50,474 nt of DNA, from the NCBI GenBank assembly GCA_944383325.1, contig CALWPC010000023.1:1-50474 (forward strand), given 5' to 3'. Of the stretch, positions 1-7,529 are shown one piece after another (the stretch's first letter is position 1; each line of letters begins with the position of its first letter). The position numbers and the translations under genes were made by a program. Under the pieces are notes generated by a model. It worked only from the letters and a program-made list of their open reading frames with translations, ran no database searches and was not told the DNA's origin. The stretch comes from an uncultured Lachnospiraceae bacterium (GTDB lineage: Bacteria; Bacillota; Clostridia; Lachnospirales; Lachnospiraceae).

Positions 1-411
1 AGTGTAGACAGCGTTAAGACAGGCGTACAGGCGTTCAACGGATATTTTGGAGCAGCCGGCTACAGCAACAAGGCGCTTGTAGAAAAATCCGTATTCACCA
101 AGTTCCCGACATATGCAACAGTACAGATGCTTCAGGGCATGGGAATCACGGTGAACTACGCAGACTACAGCTATAAGAGCCCGGTAAGAATCTCTCTTGT
201 AGACTGGCTGAAAGATGCGAACACCGAGCTTTATGTAGGGGGAACGGCAGGCCGAGATACAACTTATGATTCAGCTTGGGCATTGGCATCTGTAAACGGT
301 TATACGGTACAGGAAGGAACCATGATCGATGACCTTTCCTTCTACAGCACAGCATTGACTGCAGAAGAAGTAGCAGCAGCATACAATGCCGGACTTCCGA
401 GTGCAGAATAA
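1..411 (+). CDS. C-terminal part of a LamG/concanavalin-A-like lectin domain protein (partial)
   Basis: The reading frame enters from the left edge and ends at TAA 409-411, leaving 136 residues. The last 35 residues, with the core IDDLSFYSTALTAEEVAAAY, match the closing strand and helix of Laminin_G_3 (LamG-like jellyroll) domains. These commonly form the carbohydrate-binding tail of large secreted glycoside hydrolases or surface proteins in gut Firmicutes. The start, any signal peptide and any catalytic domain lie outside the window, so the substrate cannot be named. A terminator follows at 467, so the gene is not co-transcribed with the sugar operon to its right. A link to ketose or fructan use is possible only by position. 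Confidence 0.7.
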   Translation, partial: SVDSVKTGVQAFNGYFGAAGYSNKALVEKSVFTKFPTYATVQMLQGMGITVNYADYSYKSPVRISLVDWLKDANTELYVGGTAGRDTTYDSAWALASVNGYTVQEGTMIDDLSFYSTALTAEEVAAAYNAGLPSAE

Positions 412-466
412 GCACAGGGAATTCCAAGATTCCGAAAAGTACATATTTCATAAGTAGTTGTTCACA

Positions 467-502
467 GGAGGGCGTCCCGACAGAGGGCGCCCTCCTTCTT
501 TG
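467..502 (+). terminator. Rho-independent terminator after the LamG gene
   Basis: An 8-bp GC-rich stem (GGAGGGCG 467-474 with CGCCCTCC 488-495) is followed by TTCTTT. It separates the LamG gene from the sugar operon. Confidence 0.85.
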
Positions 503-539
503 TAGAACAAGTCCGGCAAGCGGCAATATGATTTCGTGA

Positions 540-568
540 TTGCGGTTCTACCGATGCAATGCTATAAT
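540..568 (+). promoter_or_regulatory. Sigma-A type promoter of the ketose/polyol operon
   Basis: TTGCGG (540-545), a 17-base spacer and TATAAT (563-568) lie 37 bases before the aldolase start. No operator palindrome or riboswitch stood out between the promoter and the gene. Confidence 0.7.
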
Positions 569-605
569 AAAATAAAGTCATTGATTACAGAGAGGAGATC
601 AGATT

Positions 606-1454
606 ATGCCATTGGTGACAACACAACAGATGTTGTTGGATGCGCAGAAGGGCGGATATGCAGTCGGTGCGTTCAACGTAGAAAACATGGAGATGGTGCA
701 GGCGGTCGTTGCAGCGGCGGAGGAACTTGGCGCTCCGGTCATTATGCAGACGACGCCGTCCACAGTGAAGTATGCGGGGCTGAATTATTATTACGCGAAT
801 GCCAGAGCTGCTGCTGAACAGGCACGGGTGCCGGTAGCGATTCATCTGGATCACGGAGACAGCTTTGCGCTGGCGATGCAGGCGCTGCGCGCGGGGTATA
901 CGTCGATTATGATTGACGGTTCCCACAGCGTGTTTGAGGAAAATATTGCAATCTCAAAAGCGGTTGTTGACGCCTGTGCGCCGTCAAATGTACCGGTGGA
1001 AGCGGAACTGGGCAAAGTCGGCGGCAAAGAGGATGATCTTGACGGCGGAAGCGGCGGCTATACCGACCCGTCGGAAGCCAGGGAGTTTGTGGAGCGGACG
1101 GGCGTGACCTCTCTTGCTGTTGCGATCGGCACGGCGCATGGGGTTTACGTCGGCGAGCCGAAACTGGATCTGGATCGGCTTAGCGAAATTCGAGAAGTAG
1201 TTTCCATTCCGCTTGTTTTACACGGAGCGTCGGGACTGACCGATGATGCTGTCCGTGAAAGCATCCGCCGCGGCATCTGCAAGGTAAACTTTGCGACAGA
1301 GCTGCGCATTGCGTTCAGCGACGGTGTGAAAGAGGTGCTTTCGCAGGCGCCGGATACCTTTGATCCGAAGAAGTATCATGCGGTCGGACGTGAAAAGGTA
1401 AAACAGCTTGTAATGAACCGCATGCGTGTGTGCGGCTGCGACGGAAAAGCATAA
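606..1454 (+). CDS. Class II (zinc) ketose-bisphosphate aldolase, GatY/KbaY/Fba family
   Basis: This 282-residue protein has the normal family length and should cleave a ketohexose bisphosphate (fructose-1,6- or tagatose-1,6-bisphosphate) to two triose phosphates. Visible active-site elements are HLDHG at 80-84 (catalytic Asp82, zinc His83), zinc-region Glu134 in VEAELG, His179 in AHGVY and His206 in LHGASG. The spacing matches E. coli GatY. The ATG at 606 follows an AGAGGAGA ribosome site. It is the first gene of a five-gene operon that also has a ketose kinase, a GatD-like dehydrogenase and a 1-phosphofructokinase-like kinase, so it is probably the last step of that pathway. Tagatose versus fructose preference cannot be read from these motifs. 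Confidence 0.88.
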   Translation: MPLVTTQQMLLDAQKGGYAVGAFNVENMEMVQAVVAAAEELGAPVIMQTTPSTVKYAGLNYYYANARAAAEQARVPVAIHLDHGDSFALAMQALRAGYTSIMIDGSHSVFEENIAISKAVVDACAPSNVPVEAELGKVGGKEDDLDGGSGGYTDPSEAREFVERTGVTSLAVAIGTAHGVYVGEPKLDLDRLSEIREVVSIPLVLHGASGLTDDAVRESIRRGICKVNFATELRIAFSDGVKEVLSQAPDTFDPKKYHAVGREKVKQLVMNRMRVCGCDGKA

Positions 1455-1476
1455 AATACATAACAGAGGTATTATA

Positions 1477-2949
1477 ATGTCAGAGTTATTGTTGGGAATT
1501 GATATTGGCACGTCTGCGTGTAAGGTTGCCGTTTTTCGTCCGGACGGCGCCGTGATGGCACAGGCGAGCGAAGGATATGAGCTGTACTATCCGCAGCCCG
1601 GATGGGCAGAACAGCATCCGGAGGAGTGGTGGAGCGCAATCTGCAAGGCGGTGCAGAGAGTACTGGCTGATGATCAGATATGCGCGTCGGACATATGCGG
1701 TATCGGTATTGACGGTCAGAGTTGGTCCGCGATACCCGTCGATCAGGACGGAGAGTGTCTGTGCCGCACGCCGATTTGGATGGATACCCGTGCCAGTGAC
1801 ATCTGTAAGCGTGTGAATGAGGAGGTTGGCGCGGAAGCTATTTTTTCGGTGGCCGGCAATTCGTTCGAGCCGTCGTACACGACGCCGAAGATGATCTGGT
1901 TTCGGGAAGAGCGGCCGGATATATATGAAAGAGCAGCCGTTTTCCTGCAGAGCAACAGCTATATCGCATATCGCCTGACCGGCAGATTGAGCCAGGACGT
2001 GTCTCAGGGATATGGCCTGCACTTTTTCAATATGCGCACGTGTACATATGACGGAGGGCTTGCCAGGGCGCTTGGGTTATCGGTCGATAAAGTGCCGGAG
2101 CCGGTGGCGTGCCATACGGTGATCGGTACGGTGACAAAGGGCGCGGCGGCGGTGACCGGATTGCTTGAGGGGACGCCGGTAGTCGCCGGAGGTCTGGATG
2201 CGGCGTGCGGAACGCTGGGAGCCGGAGTTTACAGACCGGGACAGACGCAGGAGCAGGGCGGACAGGCAGGCGGCATGAGTATTTGTATCGATGAGGCGGT
2301 TGGTCATCCAAAGCTGATTCTCGGAACACATGTTGTACCGGATCTGTGGCTTTTGCAGGGCGGTACGGTAGGCGGCGGAGGCGTGCTGCGTTGGTTTAAA
2401 CGCGAGCTTGCGCAGACCGGTGAGAGCTTTGACGATCTGACGGCGATGGCCGCGGGGATTGCACCCGGCTCCGACGGGGTGCTGTTTTTGCCGTATATGT
2501 CCGGTGAGCGTTCACCGATCTGGGATCCGGACGCAAAAGCTTGTTTCTACGGGTTGTCCTTCGATAAAACGAGGGCGCATATGGTACGCGCGGCATTAGA
2601 GGGAGTCGCCTTTTCACTGGAACATAATCTGCGCACAGCGGCTGAGGCAGGCGTACACGCAGAGGATCTCGTGGCGGTGGGCGGAGCGGCCAACAGCGTG
2701 CTCTGGACGCAGATTAAAGCGGACGTGACCGGCAGGCGCATTTTTGTTCCGTCCTCAGATACGGCGGCGACGCTCGGCGCGGCGATTCTGGCCGGAGTGG
2801 GCGTGGGCATTTACGCCGATTTTGAGCAGGCAGTGCAGCGAACGATCCGCATGACAAGGGTGCAGGAGCCGGATGAAAACGCGCACCTTTGCTATGAGCG
2901 CGCGATGGAGCAGTATTTAAAGCTTTCCCGGACGCTTAGCGGATTATAG
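1477..2949 (+). CDS. FGGY-family carbohydrate kinase, xylulokinase-like
   Basis: The 490-residue protein has the two-domain FGGY layout: the N-terminal phosphate-binding loop LLGIDIGTSACK (5-16), GIGIDGQSW (76-83), WMDTRA (101-106), and a likely catalytic Asp241 in VAGGLDAACG. A C-terminal ATPase part contains YMSGERSPIW. The ATG at 1477 is preferred over an upstream in-frame ATG at 1426 because it follows CAGAGGT, gives the usual N-terminus, and avoids overlapping the aldolase. The closest recognised family is xylulokinase, but the partners (1-phosphofructokinase-like kinase and bisphosphate aldolase) suggest a ketohexose substrate. FGGY specificity cannot be assigned by eye. Confidence 0.82.
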   Translation: MSELLLGIDIGTSACKVAVFRPDGAVMAQASEGYELYYPQPGWAEQHPEEWWSAICKAVQRVLADDQICASDICGIGIDGQSWSAIPVDQDGECLCRTPIWMDTRASDICKRVNEEVGAEAIFSVAGNSFEPSYTTPKMIWFREERPDIYERAAVFLQSNSYIAYRLTGRLSQDVSQGYGLHFFNMRTCTYDGGLARALGLSVDKVPEPVACHTVIGTVTKGAAAVTGLLEGTPVVAGGLDAACGTLGAGVYRPGQTQEQGGQAGGMSICIDEAVGHPKLILGTHVVPDLWLLQGGTVGGGGVLRWFKRELAQTGESFDDLTAMAAGIAPGSDGVLFLPYMSGERSPIWDPDAKACFYGLSFDKTRAHMVRAALEGVAFSLEHNLRTAAEAGVHAEDLVAVGGAANSVLWTQIKADVTGRRIFVPSSDTAATLGAAILAGVGVGIYADFEQAVQRTIRMTRVQEPDENAHLCYERAMEQYLKLSRTLSGL

Positions 2950-2981
2950 CAGAAGAATATATGTGAAAGGAAGAGTTGCAG

Positions 2982-4031
2982 ATGAAAGCAGGAGTTGTAC
3001 ACGCAAGAGAGGACATTCGGTATGAAGATATTGAGCAGCCAAAGCCGGGAGCAGGACAGGTACTTATCAAAGTAAAATATACCGGAATTTGCGGATCGGA
3101 TATTCCGCGCGTCAACGGGGATGCGTGTCATTATTTCCCCAATGTCCTCGGACACGAATTTTCAGGCACAGTCGTGGAGACCGGCGAGGGTGTGAGCAGC
3201 TTAAACGTCGGAGACCGCGTAGCCGGCGTGCCGCTCGTGCCCTGTATGAAATGTGAGGATTGCCAGAAAGGGAATTATTCGCTGTGCAAGCATTACAGCT
3301 TTATCGGATCGAGAGAATTCGGAAGCTTTGCCGAGTATGTTGTTGTGCCGGAGCGAAATGCCGTAAAGTTCGAGGACAGTGTTTCGTTTGAGCAGGGAGC
3401 TTTTTTTGAACCGTCAACGGTGGCGCTGCATGGTCTGAACCGGGTCGATTATCGCGGCGGAGAGTGCGTGGCGATACTCGGAGGCGGGACGATCGGCCTG
3501 TTTACGATGCAGTGGGCAAAAATTTTCGGGGCGAAGAAAGTAGTGGTGTTTGATATTAGTCCGGAACGCCTGGAACTGGCGGCCAAACTCGGCGCCGATG
3601 AAGGGATCAATACGCTTGATGAGGATTTTATGGAGCAGGCGATGGCGCTGACGGACGGCAGAGGATTTGGATTTGTGTATGAGACGGCGGGCAACACGGC
3701 GACCATGCACATGGCGTTTGAACTGGCGGCCAATAAAGCGGGGGTATGTTTTATTGGAACCCCGACGAAGGAGCTGACGTTCACAGTGGACCAGTGGGAG
3801 AATATGAACCGCAAAGAGTTTATGCTGACGGGTTCGTGGATGTCCTACAGCGCGCCGTTCCCCGGAAGAGAGTGGGATTTGACGGCATATTATTTTAAGA
3901 CCGGAGAGCTGAAGTTCGACGAGTCGCTGATTTTTAAGAAAATGCCGCTCAGCCGTATCGCGGAGGCGTTTGAAATGTATAAGACGCCCGGCGCGGTCAA
4001 AGGAAAGATTTTAATTGACAGTGAGCAGTAA
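2982..4031 (+). CDS. Zinc-dependent medium-chain dehydrogenase, GatD-like (polyol or polyol-phosphate dehydrogenase)
   Basis: 349 residues. Catalytic zinc ligands are Cys37 (GICGSD) and His58-Glu59 (GHE). A structural zinc lobe has Cys88, Cys91, Cys94 and Cys102, and the NAD-binding loop is ILGGGTIGLF. Two stretches strongly recall E. coli galactitol-1-phosphate 5-dehydrogenase: the IGSREFGSFAEYVVV region and LTGSWMSYSAPFPGREW. The likely job is NAD-dependent oxidation of a polyol to a ketose, feeding the kinases and aldolase beside it. ATG 2982 sits 8 bases after AAAGGAAG; an in-frame TTG at 2976 is too close to that site. With no phosphotransferase system nearby, a free polyol may be the real substrate. 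Confidence 0.82.
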   Translation: MKAGVVHAREDIRYEDIEQPKPGAGQVLIKVKYTGICGSDIPRVNGDACHYFPNVLGHEFSGTVVETGEGVSSLNVGDRVAGVPLVPCMKCEDCQKGNYSLCKHYSFIGSREFGSFAEYVVVPERNAVKFEDSVSFEQGAFFEPSTVALHGLNRVDYRGGECVAILGGGTIGLFTMQWAKIFGAKKVVVFDISPERLELAAKLGADEGINTLDEDFMEQAMALTDGRGFGFVYETAGNTATMHMAFELAANKAGVCFIGTPTKELTFTVDQWENMNRKEFMLTGSWMSYSAPFPGREWDLTAYYFKTGELKFDESLIFKKMPLSRIAEAFEMYKTPGAVKGKILIDSEQ

Positions 4032-4092
4032 GCAGTTGTCCGCGGCACATTTGTCGTGGGTTTCAACATATATTATAGGAGGTATAACAAAC

Positions 4093-5139
4093 ATGAGCGA
4101 AAACAAAATTCCAATGGATGCGGTAGATCCAAAGTTGGTTCCGCAGAGAACACTTTACACCGGGGCGCAGATGCCGGGCGTCGGCATCGGCACGTTTGGT
4201 TCAGACCGTTTTTCTGCGGAGGATATTGCCAATGCGGTGGAGGATGCCGTAAAGTCCGGTTATCGTCTGGTTGACTGCGCGTCCTGTTATGAGAATGAAG
4301 ATCTGATTGGCGTTGCACTGGAAAATGCCATGAATGCAGGCGTTAAGAGAGAGGATTTGTTTATCACATCTAAAGTATGGAACGATATGCACGGCAAAGG
4401 GGACGTGCTGTTGTCATGTGCAAAGACGCTGAGAGATCTGCGTCTTGACTATCTGGATTTGTATTTTGTACATTGGCCGTTCCCGAATTATCATCCGCCG
4501 GGATGCGATGCAGATACGCGCAATCCGAATTCCAGACCGTACATTCACGAAGAGTTTATGGAGTGCTGGCATCAGATGGAGCATCTGGTTGATATGGGAT
4601 TGGTGAAACATATCGGCGTTTCCAATGTGACGATTCCGAAACTGGAGCTGATTTTGCGTGATTGCCGCATTAAACCGGCGGTAAACGAGATGGAGCTGCA
4701 CCCGTGTTTCCAACAGCCGGAACTGTATGATTTCTGCAAGAAAAATGGAATGCAGATTATCGGCTTCTGTCCGATCGGTTCTCCGACCCGTCCGGATCGT
4801 GATAAGACGGCAGATGATATTGCAGATATTGAAGTGCCTGAGGTGCATGCGATTGCAGAGGCGCACGGGGTGCATCCGGCGGTGATCTGTCTGAAGTGGG
4901 CAATTCAGCGCGGACATTCTCCGATTCCGTTTTCGATCCACAGAAATGAGTATATGAGCAATCTGCGCTGCTCATTTGAGGATCCGCTGACAGAGGAGGA
5001 GATGGAAATTTTGAAAGGTGTAGACAGAAACTGCCGCCTGATCAAAGGACAGGTATTCCTCTGGGAGGGGGCGACAGACTGGCAGGATCTGTGGGATCTC
5101 AACGGGGAGATTCCCGGATGGAACGGGTACAGCAAATGA
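4093..5139 (+). CDS. Aldo/keto reductase
   Basis: 348-residue (alpha/beta)8 NAD(P)H-dependent oxidoreductase. The catalytic tetrad is visible: Asp and Tyr in RLVDCASCYENE, Lys in FITSKVWN and His in DLYFVHWP. The family reduces aldehydes or ketoses to alcohols, or runs the reverse reaction. The ATG at 4093 follows AGGAGGT (4077-4083) with a 9-base gap; the longer in-frame extension upstream overlaps the dehydrogenase gene and has no ribosome site. It is the fourth gene of the operon and may interconvert a polyol and a sugar so that the dehydrogenase can act. The last four bases overlap the next gene (ATGA), implying translational coupling. Confidence 0.85.
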   Translation: MSENKIPMDAVDPKLVPQRTLYTGAQMPGVGIGTFGSDRFSAEDIANAVEDAVKSGYRLVDCASCYENEDLIGVALENAMNAGVKREDLFITSKVWNDMHGKGDVLLSCAKTLRDLRLDYLDLYFVHWPFPNYHPPGCDADTRNPNSRPYIHEEFMECWHQMEHLVDMGLVKHIGVSNVTIPKLELILRDCRIKPAVNEMELHPCFQQPELYDFCKKNGMQIIGFCPIGSPTRPDRDKTADDIADIEVPEVHAIAEAHGVHPAVICLKWAIQRGHSPIPFSIHRNEYMSNLRCSFEDPLTEEEMEILKGVDRNCRLIKGQVFLWEGATDWQDLWDLNGEIPGWNGYSK

Positions 5140-6065
5140 TTACGACAGTGACTTTAAATGTGGCGATTGATAAAGCGTATGTGGTGGACGCCGTTGAAAA
5201 AGGTACGGTCATGCGCGTGTTAAAATGTACGAATACGGCGGGCGGCAAAGGGCTGAATGTGGCCAAGGTTGCCAGACTCTGCGGGGAAGAGGTGATGGCG
5301 ACCGGTTTTGTCGGCGGCCATGCCGGGGCGTATATCGAGGAAATGCTTGATGCACAGGGAGTTCCGAATTCTTTTGTACATACAGAGTGTGAGACGAGAA
5401 GCTGTATCAATATTCTGGCTTCGGACGGCTCATCGACAGAGTTTCTGGAACCGGGAGCGCCGGTCGCAGAGGAACATGTCCGCGAGTTTCTGGAATTGTT
5501 TTCCTCGCTTGTGGACAAGAGTGAGGTTTTGACGATCTCGGGGAGTGTGCCGCAGGGAGTTCCGGGTGATCTTTATGCCAAAATGATTGAGATGGCGAAG
5601 GAGCGCGGAAAGAAGATTCTCCTGGATACGAGCGGTGAATTGCTTCGGAAGGGCATTGAGGCCTGCCCGACAATGATCAAGCCCAATGACGATGAGATTG
5701 AGGCGCTTCTCGGAGTGCCGGTGTCCAACCGTGAAGAGATTATTGCAGGAGCACGGCAGCTTCATGAGCGGGGCATACCGTATGTAGTCGTTTCGTTAGG
5801 AGCAGACGGAGCGCTTGTGGTCTGTGATGAGGGCGTATTCCACGGACGCCCGCCAAAGATTGAGACGGTGAATACCGTTGGATGCGGCGACTCTATGACG
5901 GCGGCATTTGCCGTATCGTTTGCGCGCGGTTACGATATACGCCAGGCGCTCACTTATGCGGTGGCGGTGTCGGCAGCAAACGCACTTACAATGGAAACGG
6001 GACAATTTAAGCCCGAAGATATGGAGAGGCTGCTGCCGTTTGTCACCGTTGATAAAGTGGGATAA
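5136..6065 (+). CDS. PfkB-family sugar-phosphate kinase, 1-phosphofructokinase / tagatose-phosphate kinase type
   Basis: 309 residues of the PfkB/ribokinase fold. The N-terminus TVTLNVAIDKAY matches the TLNPAID signature of 1-phosphofructokinases and LacC/TagK kinases, with Val in place of the usual Pro. NTAGGKGLNVAKV binds sugar phosphate, and NTVGCGDSMTAAF carries the anion hole and catalytic base Asp252. It should turn a ketohexose monophosphate into the bisphosphate used by the class II aldolase of the same operon. The start at 5136 overlaps the previous stop as ATGA and gives the family N-terminus. An ATG at 5118 with GGGGAG 8 bases upstream would add six residues. Confidence 0.82.
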   Translation: MITTVTLNVAIDKAYVVDAVEKGTVMRVLKCTNTAGGKGLNVAKVARLCGEEVMATGFVGGHAGAYIEEMLDAQGVPNSFVHTECETRSCINILASDGSSTEFLEPGAPVAEEHVREFLELFSSLVDKSEVLTISGSVPQGVPGDLYAKMIEMAKERGKKILLDTSGELLRKGIEACPTMIKPNDDEIEALLGVPVSNREEIIAGARQLHERGIPYVVVSLGADGALVVCDEGVFHGRPPKIETVNTVGCGDSMTAAFAVSFARGYDIRQALTYAVAVSAANALTMETGQFKPEDMERLLPFVTVDKVG

Positions 6066-6080
6066 TAGAAGAAAAGTGAT

Positions 6081-6116
6081 AAAAAAGCGTCGGATGAAAC
6101 ATGCCGGCGCTTTTTT
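6081..6116 (+). terminator. Rho-independent terminator of the ketose/polyol operon
   Basis: AAAAAAGCGTCGG pairs with CCGGCGCTTTTTT around a 10-base loop. It ends the operon and insulates the str promoter. Confidence 0.9.
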
Positions 6117-6156
6117 GCGGGGAACATAAAACAATGAATTATTTTCCTCTTTTGCC

Positions 6157-6186
6157 TTGACAAGATCCGCGCAAATCCAGTATACT
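6157..6186 (+). promoter_or_regulatory. Promoter of the str operon (rpsL)
   Basis: TTGACA (6157-6162), an 18-base spacer and TATACT (6181-6186) lie 81 bases upstream of rpsL. rpoB/rpoC do not precede the operon here, so it appears to be driven from this site. Confidence 0.8.
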
Positions 6187-6267
6187 GAATTCGCATGCGC
6201 AAAATGCTGTTGTTTTCGCGTGCAAAAATTTCAAAAACAATGAAATGAATTTCAGGAGGTGAAATGA

Positions 6268-6681
6268 ATGCCTACATTTAACCAGTTAGTGAGAAAGGGT
6301 AGACAGACAGCGGCTCGCAAGTCGACAGCACCGGCTCTGCAGAAGGGTTATAATTCTTTGAGAAAGAAAGCGACGGATACGTCGGCGCCTCAGAAGCGCG
6401 GCGTCTGCACCGCAGTGAAAACTGCTACCCCGAAAAAGCCGAACTCTGCACTTCGTAAGATTGCCAGAGTACGTCTCTCCAATGGTATCGAGGTGACAAG
6501 CTATATTCCGGGCGAGGGTCATAATCTTCAGGAGCATAGTGTTGTTCTGATCCGCGGCGGCCGTGTGAGGGATCTGCCGGGTACAAGATACCATATTATC
6601 AGGGGAACGCTTGATACCGCAGGTGTTGCCAAGAGAAGACAGGCTCGTTCCAAGTATGGCGCAAAGCGTCCTAAGGAATAA
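6268..6681 (+). CDS. rpsL: 30S ribosomal protein S12
   Basis: S12 lies at the decoding centre of the 30S subunit and controls accuracy. The 137 residues show the signature [11 protein letters not shown] and [17 protein letters not shown]. The extra basic stretch near residues 11-40 is the insertion common in Gram-positive S12. A consensus site AGGAGGTGA stands before the ATG. Residue 101, in GGRVRDLPG, is Arg (codon AGG at 6568-6570). The corresponding residue in E. coli is Lys87, where Lys-to-Arg changes give streptomycin resistance; whether Arg is normal in this lineage is not decided here. It is the first gene of rpsL-rpsG-fusA-tuf. Confidence 0.98.
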   Translation: MPTFNQLVRKGRQTAARKSTAPALQKGYNSLRKKATDTSAPQKRGVCTAVKTATPKKPNSALRKIARVRLSNGIEVTSYIPGEGHNLQEHSVVLIRGGRVRDLPGTRYHIIRGTLDTAGVAKRRQARSKYGAKRPKE

Positions 6682-6886
6682 TTCAACAGTTTCAGTACCA
6701 CAAACAGAACTAAGGTTAGTGCCGGTATTCAATACACCTGTTTTTATATAGAAAGAATAGGACGATCGCAAACAGCTGCGAGCCCGCAGATCACTGCGGG
6801 ATGAAGTTTTGAACCGCGCGAACACAGTAGAACGACACATGTGAGTACCGTTGATCTAATTATGAATAATTAAGGAGGGAAGTATC

Positions 6887-7357
6887 GTGCCACGTAAAGG
6901 ACATACTCAGAAAAGAGACGTTTTGGCAGATCCTATGTACAATAATAAAGTGGTTACCAAGCTGATCAACAATATTATGTTGGACGGCAAGAAGGGGATT
7001 GCACAGAAGATTGTATATGGCGCATTTGCAAGAGTTGCAGACCAGACCGGGAAGGATGCGGTTGAAGTGTTCGAGGAGGCAATGAATAATATTATGCCTG
7101 TGCTCGAGGTAAAAGCGCGCCGTATCGGTGGTGCAACGTATCAGGTGCCGATCGAGGTAAGACCGGACAGAAGGCAGGCTTTGGCGCTTCGCTGGCTTAC
7201 ACAGTATTCCCGCAATCGAGGCGAGAAGACTATGGAAGAGAGATTGGCGAATGAGATTATGGATGCGGCGAACAATACGGGCGCGTCTGTAAAAAAGAAA
7301 GAAGATATGCACAAGATGGCAGAGGCAAACAAAGCTTTCGCGCACTACCGTTTCTAA
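6887..7357 (+). CDS. rpsG: 30S ribosomal protein S7
   Basis: S7 nucleates assembly of the 30S head and contacts tRNA in the E site. The 156-residue product has the normal length, starting [16 protein letters not shown] and ending KAFAHYRF. It uses a GTG start (6887) after TAAGGAGGGAAG. The 205-base gap after rpsL holds a small hairpin (CCCGCA 6783-6788 with TGCGGG 6795-6800) with no T-tail, possibly part of an S7 leader. The final codons of this gene recur twice more in the downstream spacer, so the true stop at 7355-7357 is followed by apparent copies of the gene end. Confidence 0.98.
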   Translation: MPRKGHTQKRDVLADPMYNNKVVTKLINNIMLDGKKGIAQKIVYGAFARVADQTGKDAVEVFEEAMNNIMPVLEVKARRIGGATYQVPIEVRPDRRQALALRWLTQYSRNRGEKTMEERLANEIMDAANNTGASVKKKEDMHKMAEANKAFAHYRF

Positions 7358-7494
7358 GAAGGGAAGGCATGAGCCGCGAAGCTTACGCTTTCGCGCACTA
7401 CCGTTTCTAGGAATAAACGGAATACCGCGAAGCTTACGCTTTCGCGCACTACCGTTTCTAAGAGCGGAGTGTATATACCGCGAAGCTTACGCTT
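7334..7494 (+). repeat. Tandem repeat derived from the 3' end of rpsG, hairpin-forming
   Basis: A 23-base stretch covering the last seven rpsG codons and part of its stop occurs identically at 7334-7356, 7387-7409 and 7438-7460. A second element, CCGCGAAGCTTACGCTT, occurs at 7374-7390, 7425-7441 and 7478-7494. The two alternate with a period of 51-53 bases. Where they meet, CGCGAAGC and GCTTTCGCG can fold into a short hairpin around TTAC, so the rpsG-fusA spacer can form two such hairpins plus a decayed third copy. Confidence 0.9.
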
Positions 7495-7529
7495 TGTTTG
7501 GGATGCGATTGAGTTAGGAGGAAAACCTG

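Noticed and set aside
146-526. 126-codon minus-strand frame opposite the LamG gene
   Set aside because: No ribosome site or motif, rich in leucine-run artefacts, and crosses the terminator hairpin.
7334-7494. CRISPR array suspected from regularly spaced repeats
   Set aside because: The sequences between the repeats are themselves repeated and the unit copies the end of rpsG; no cas genes are present.
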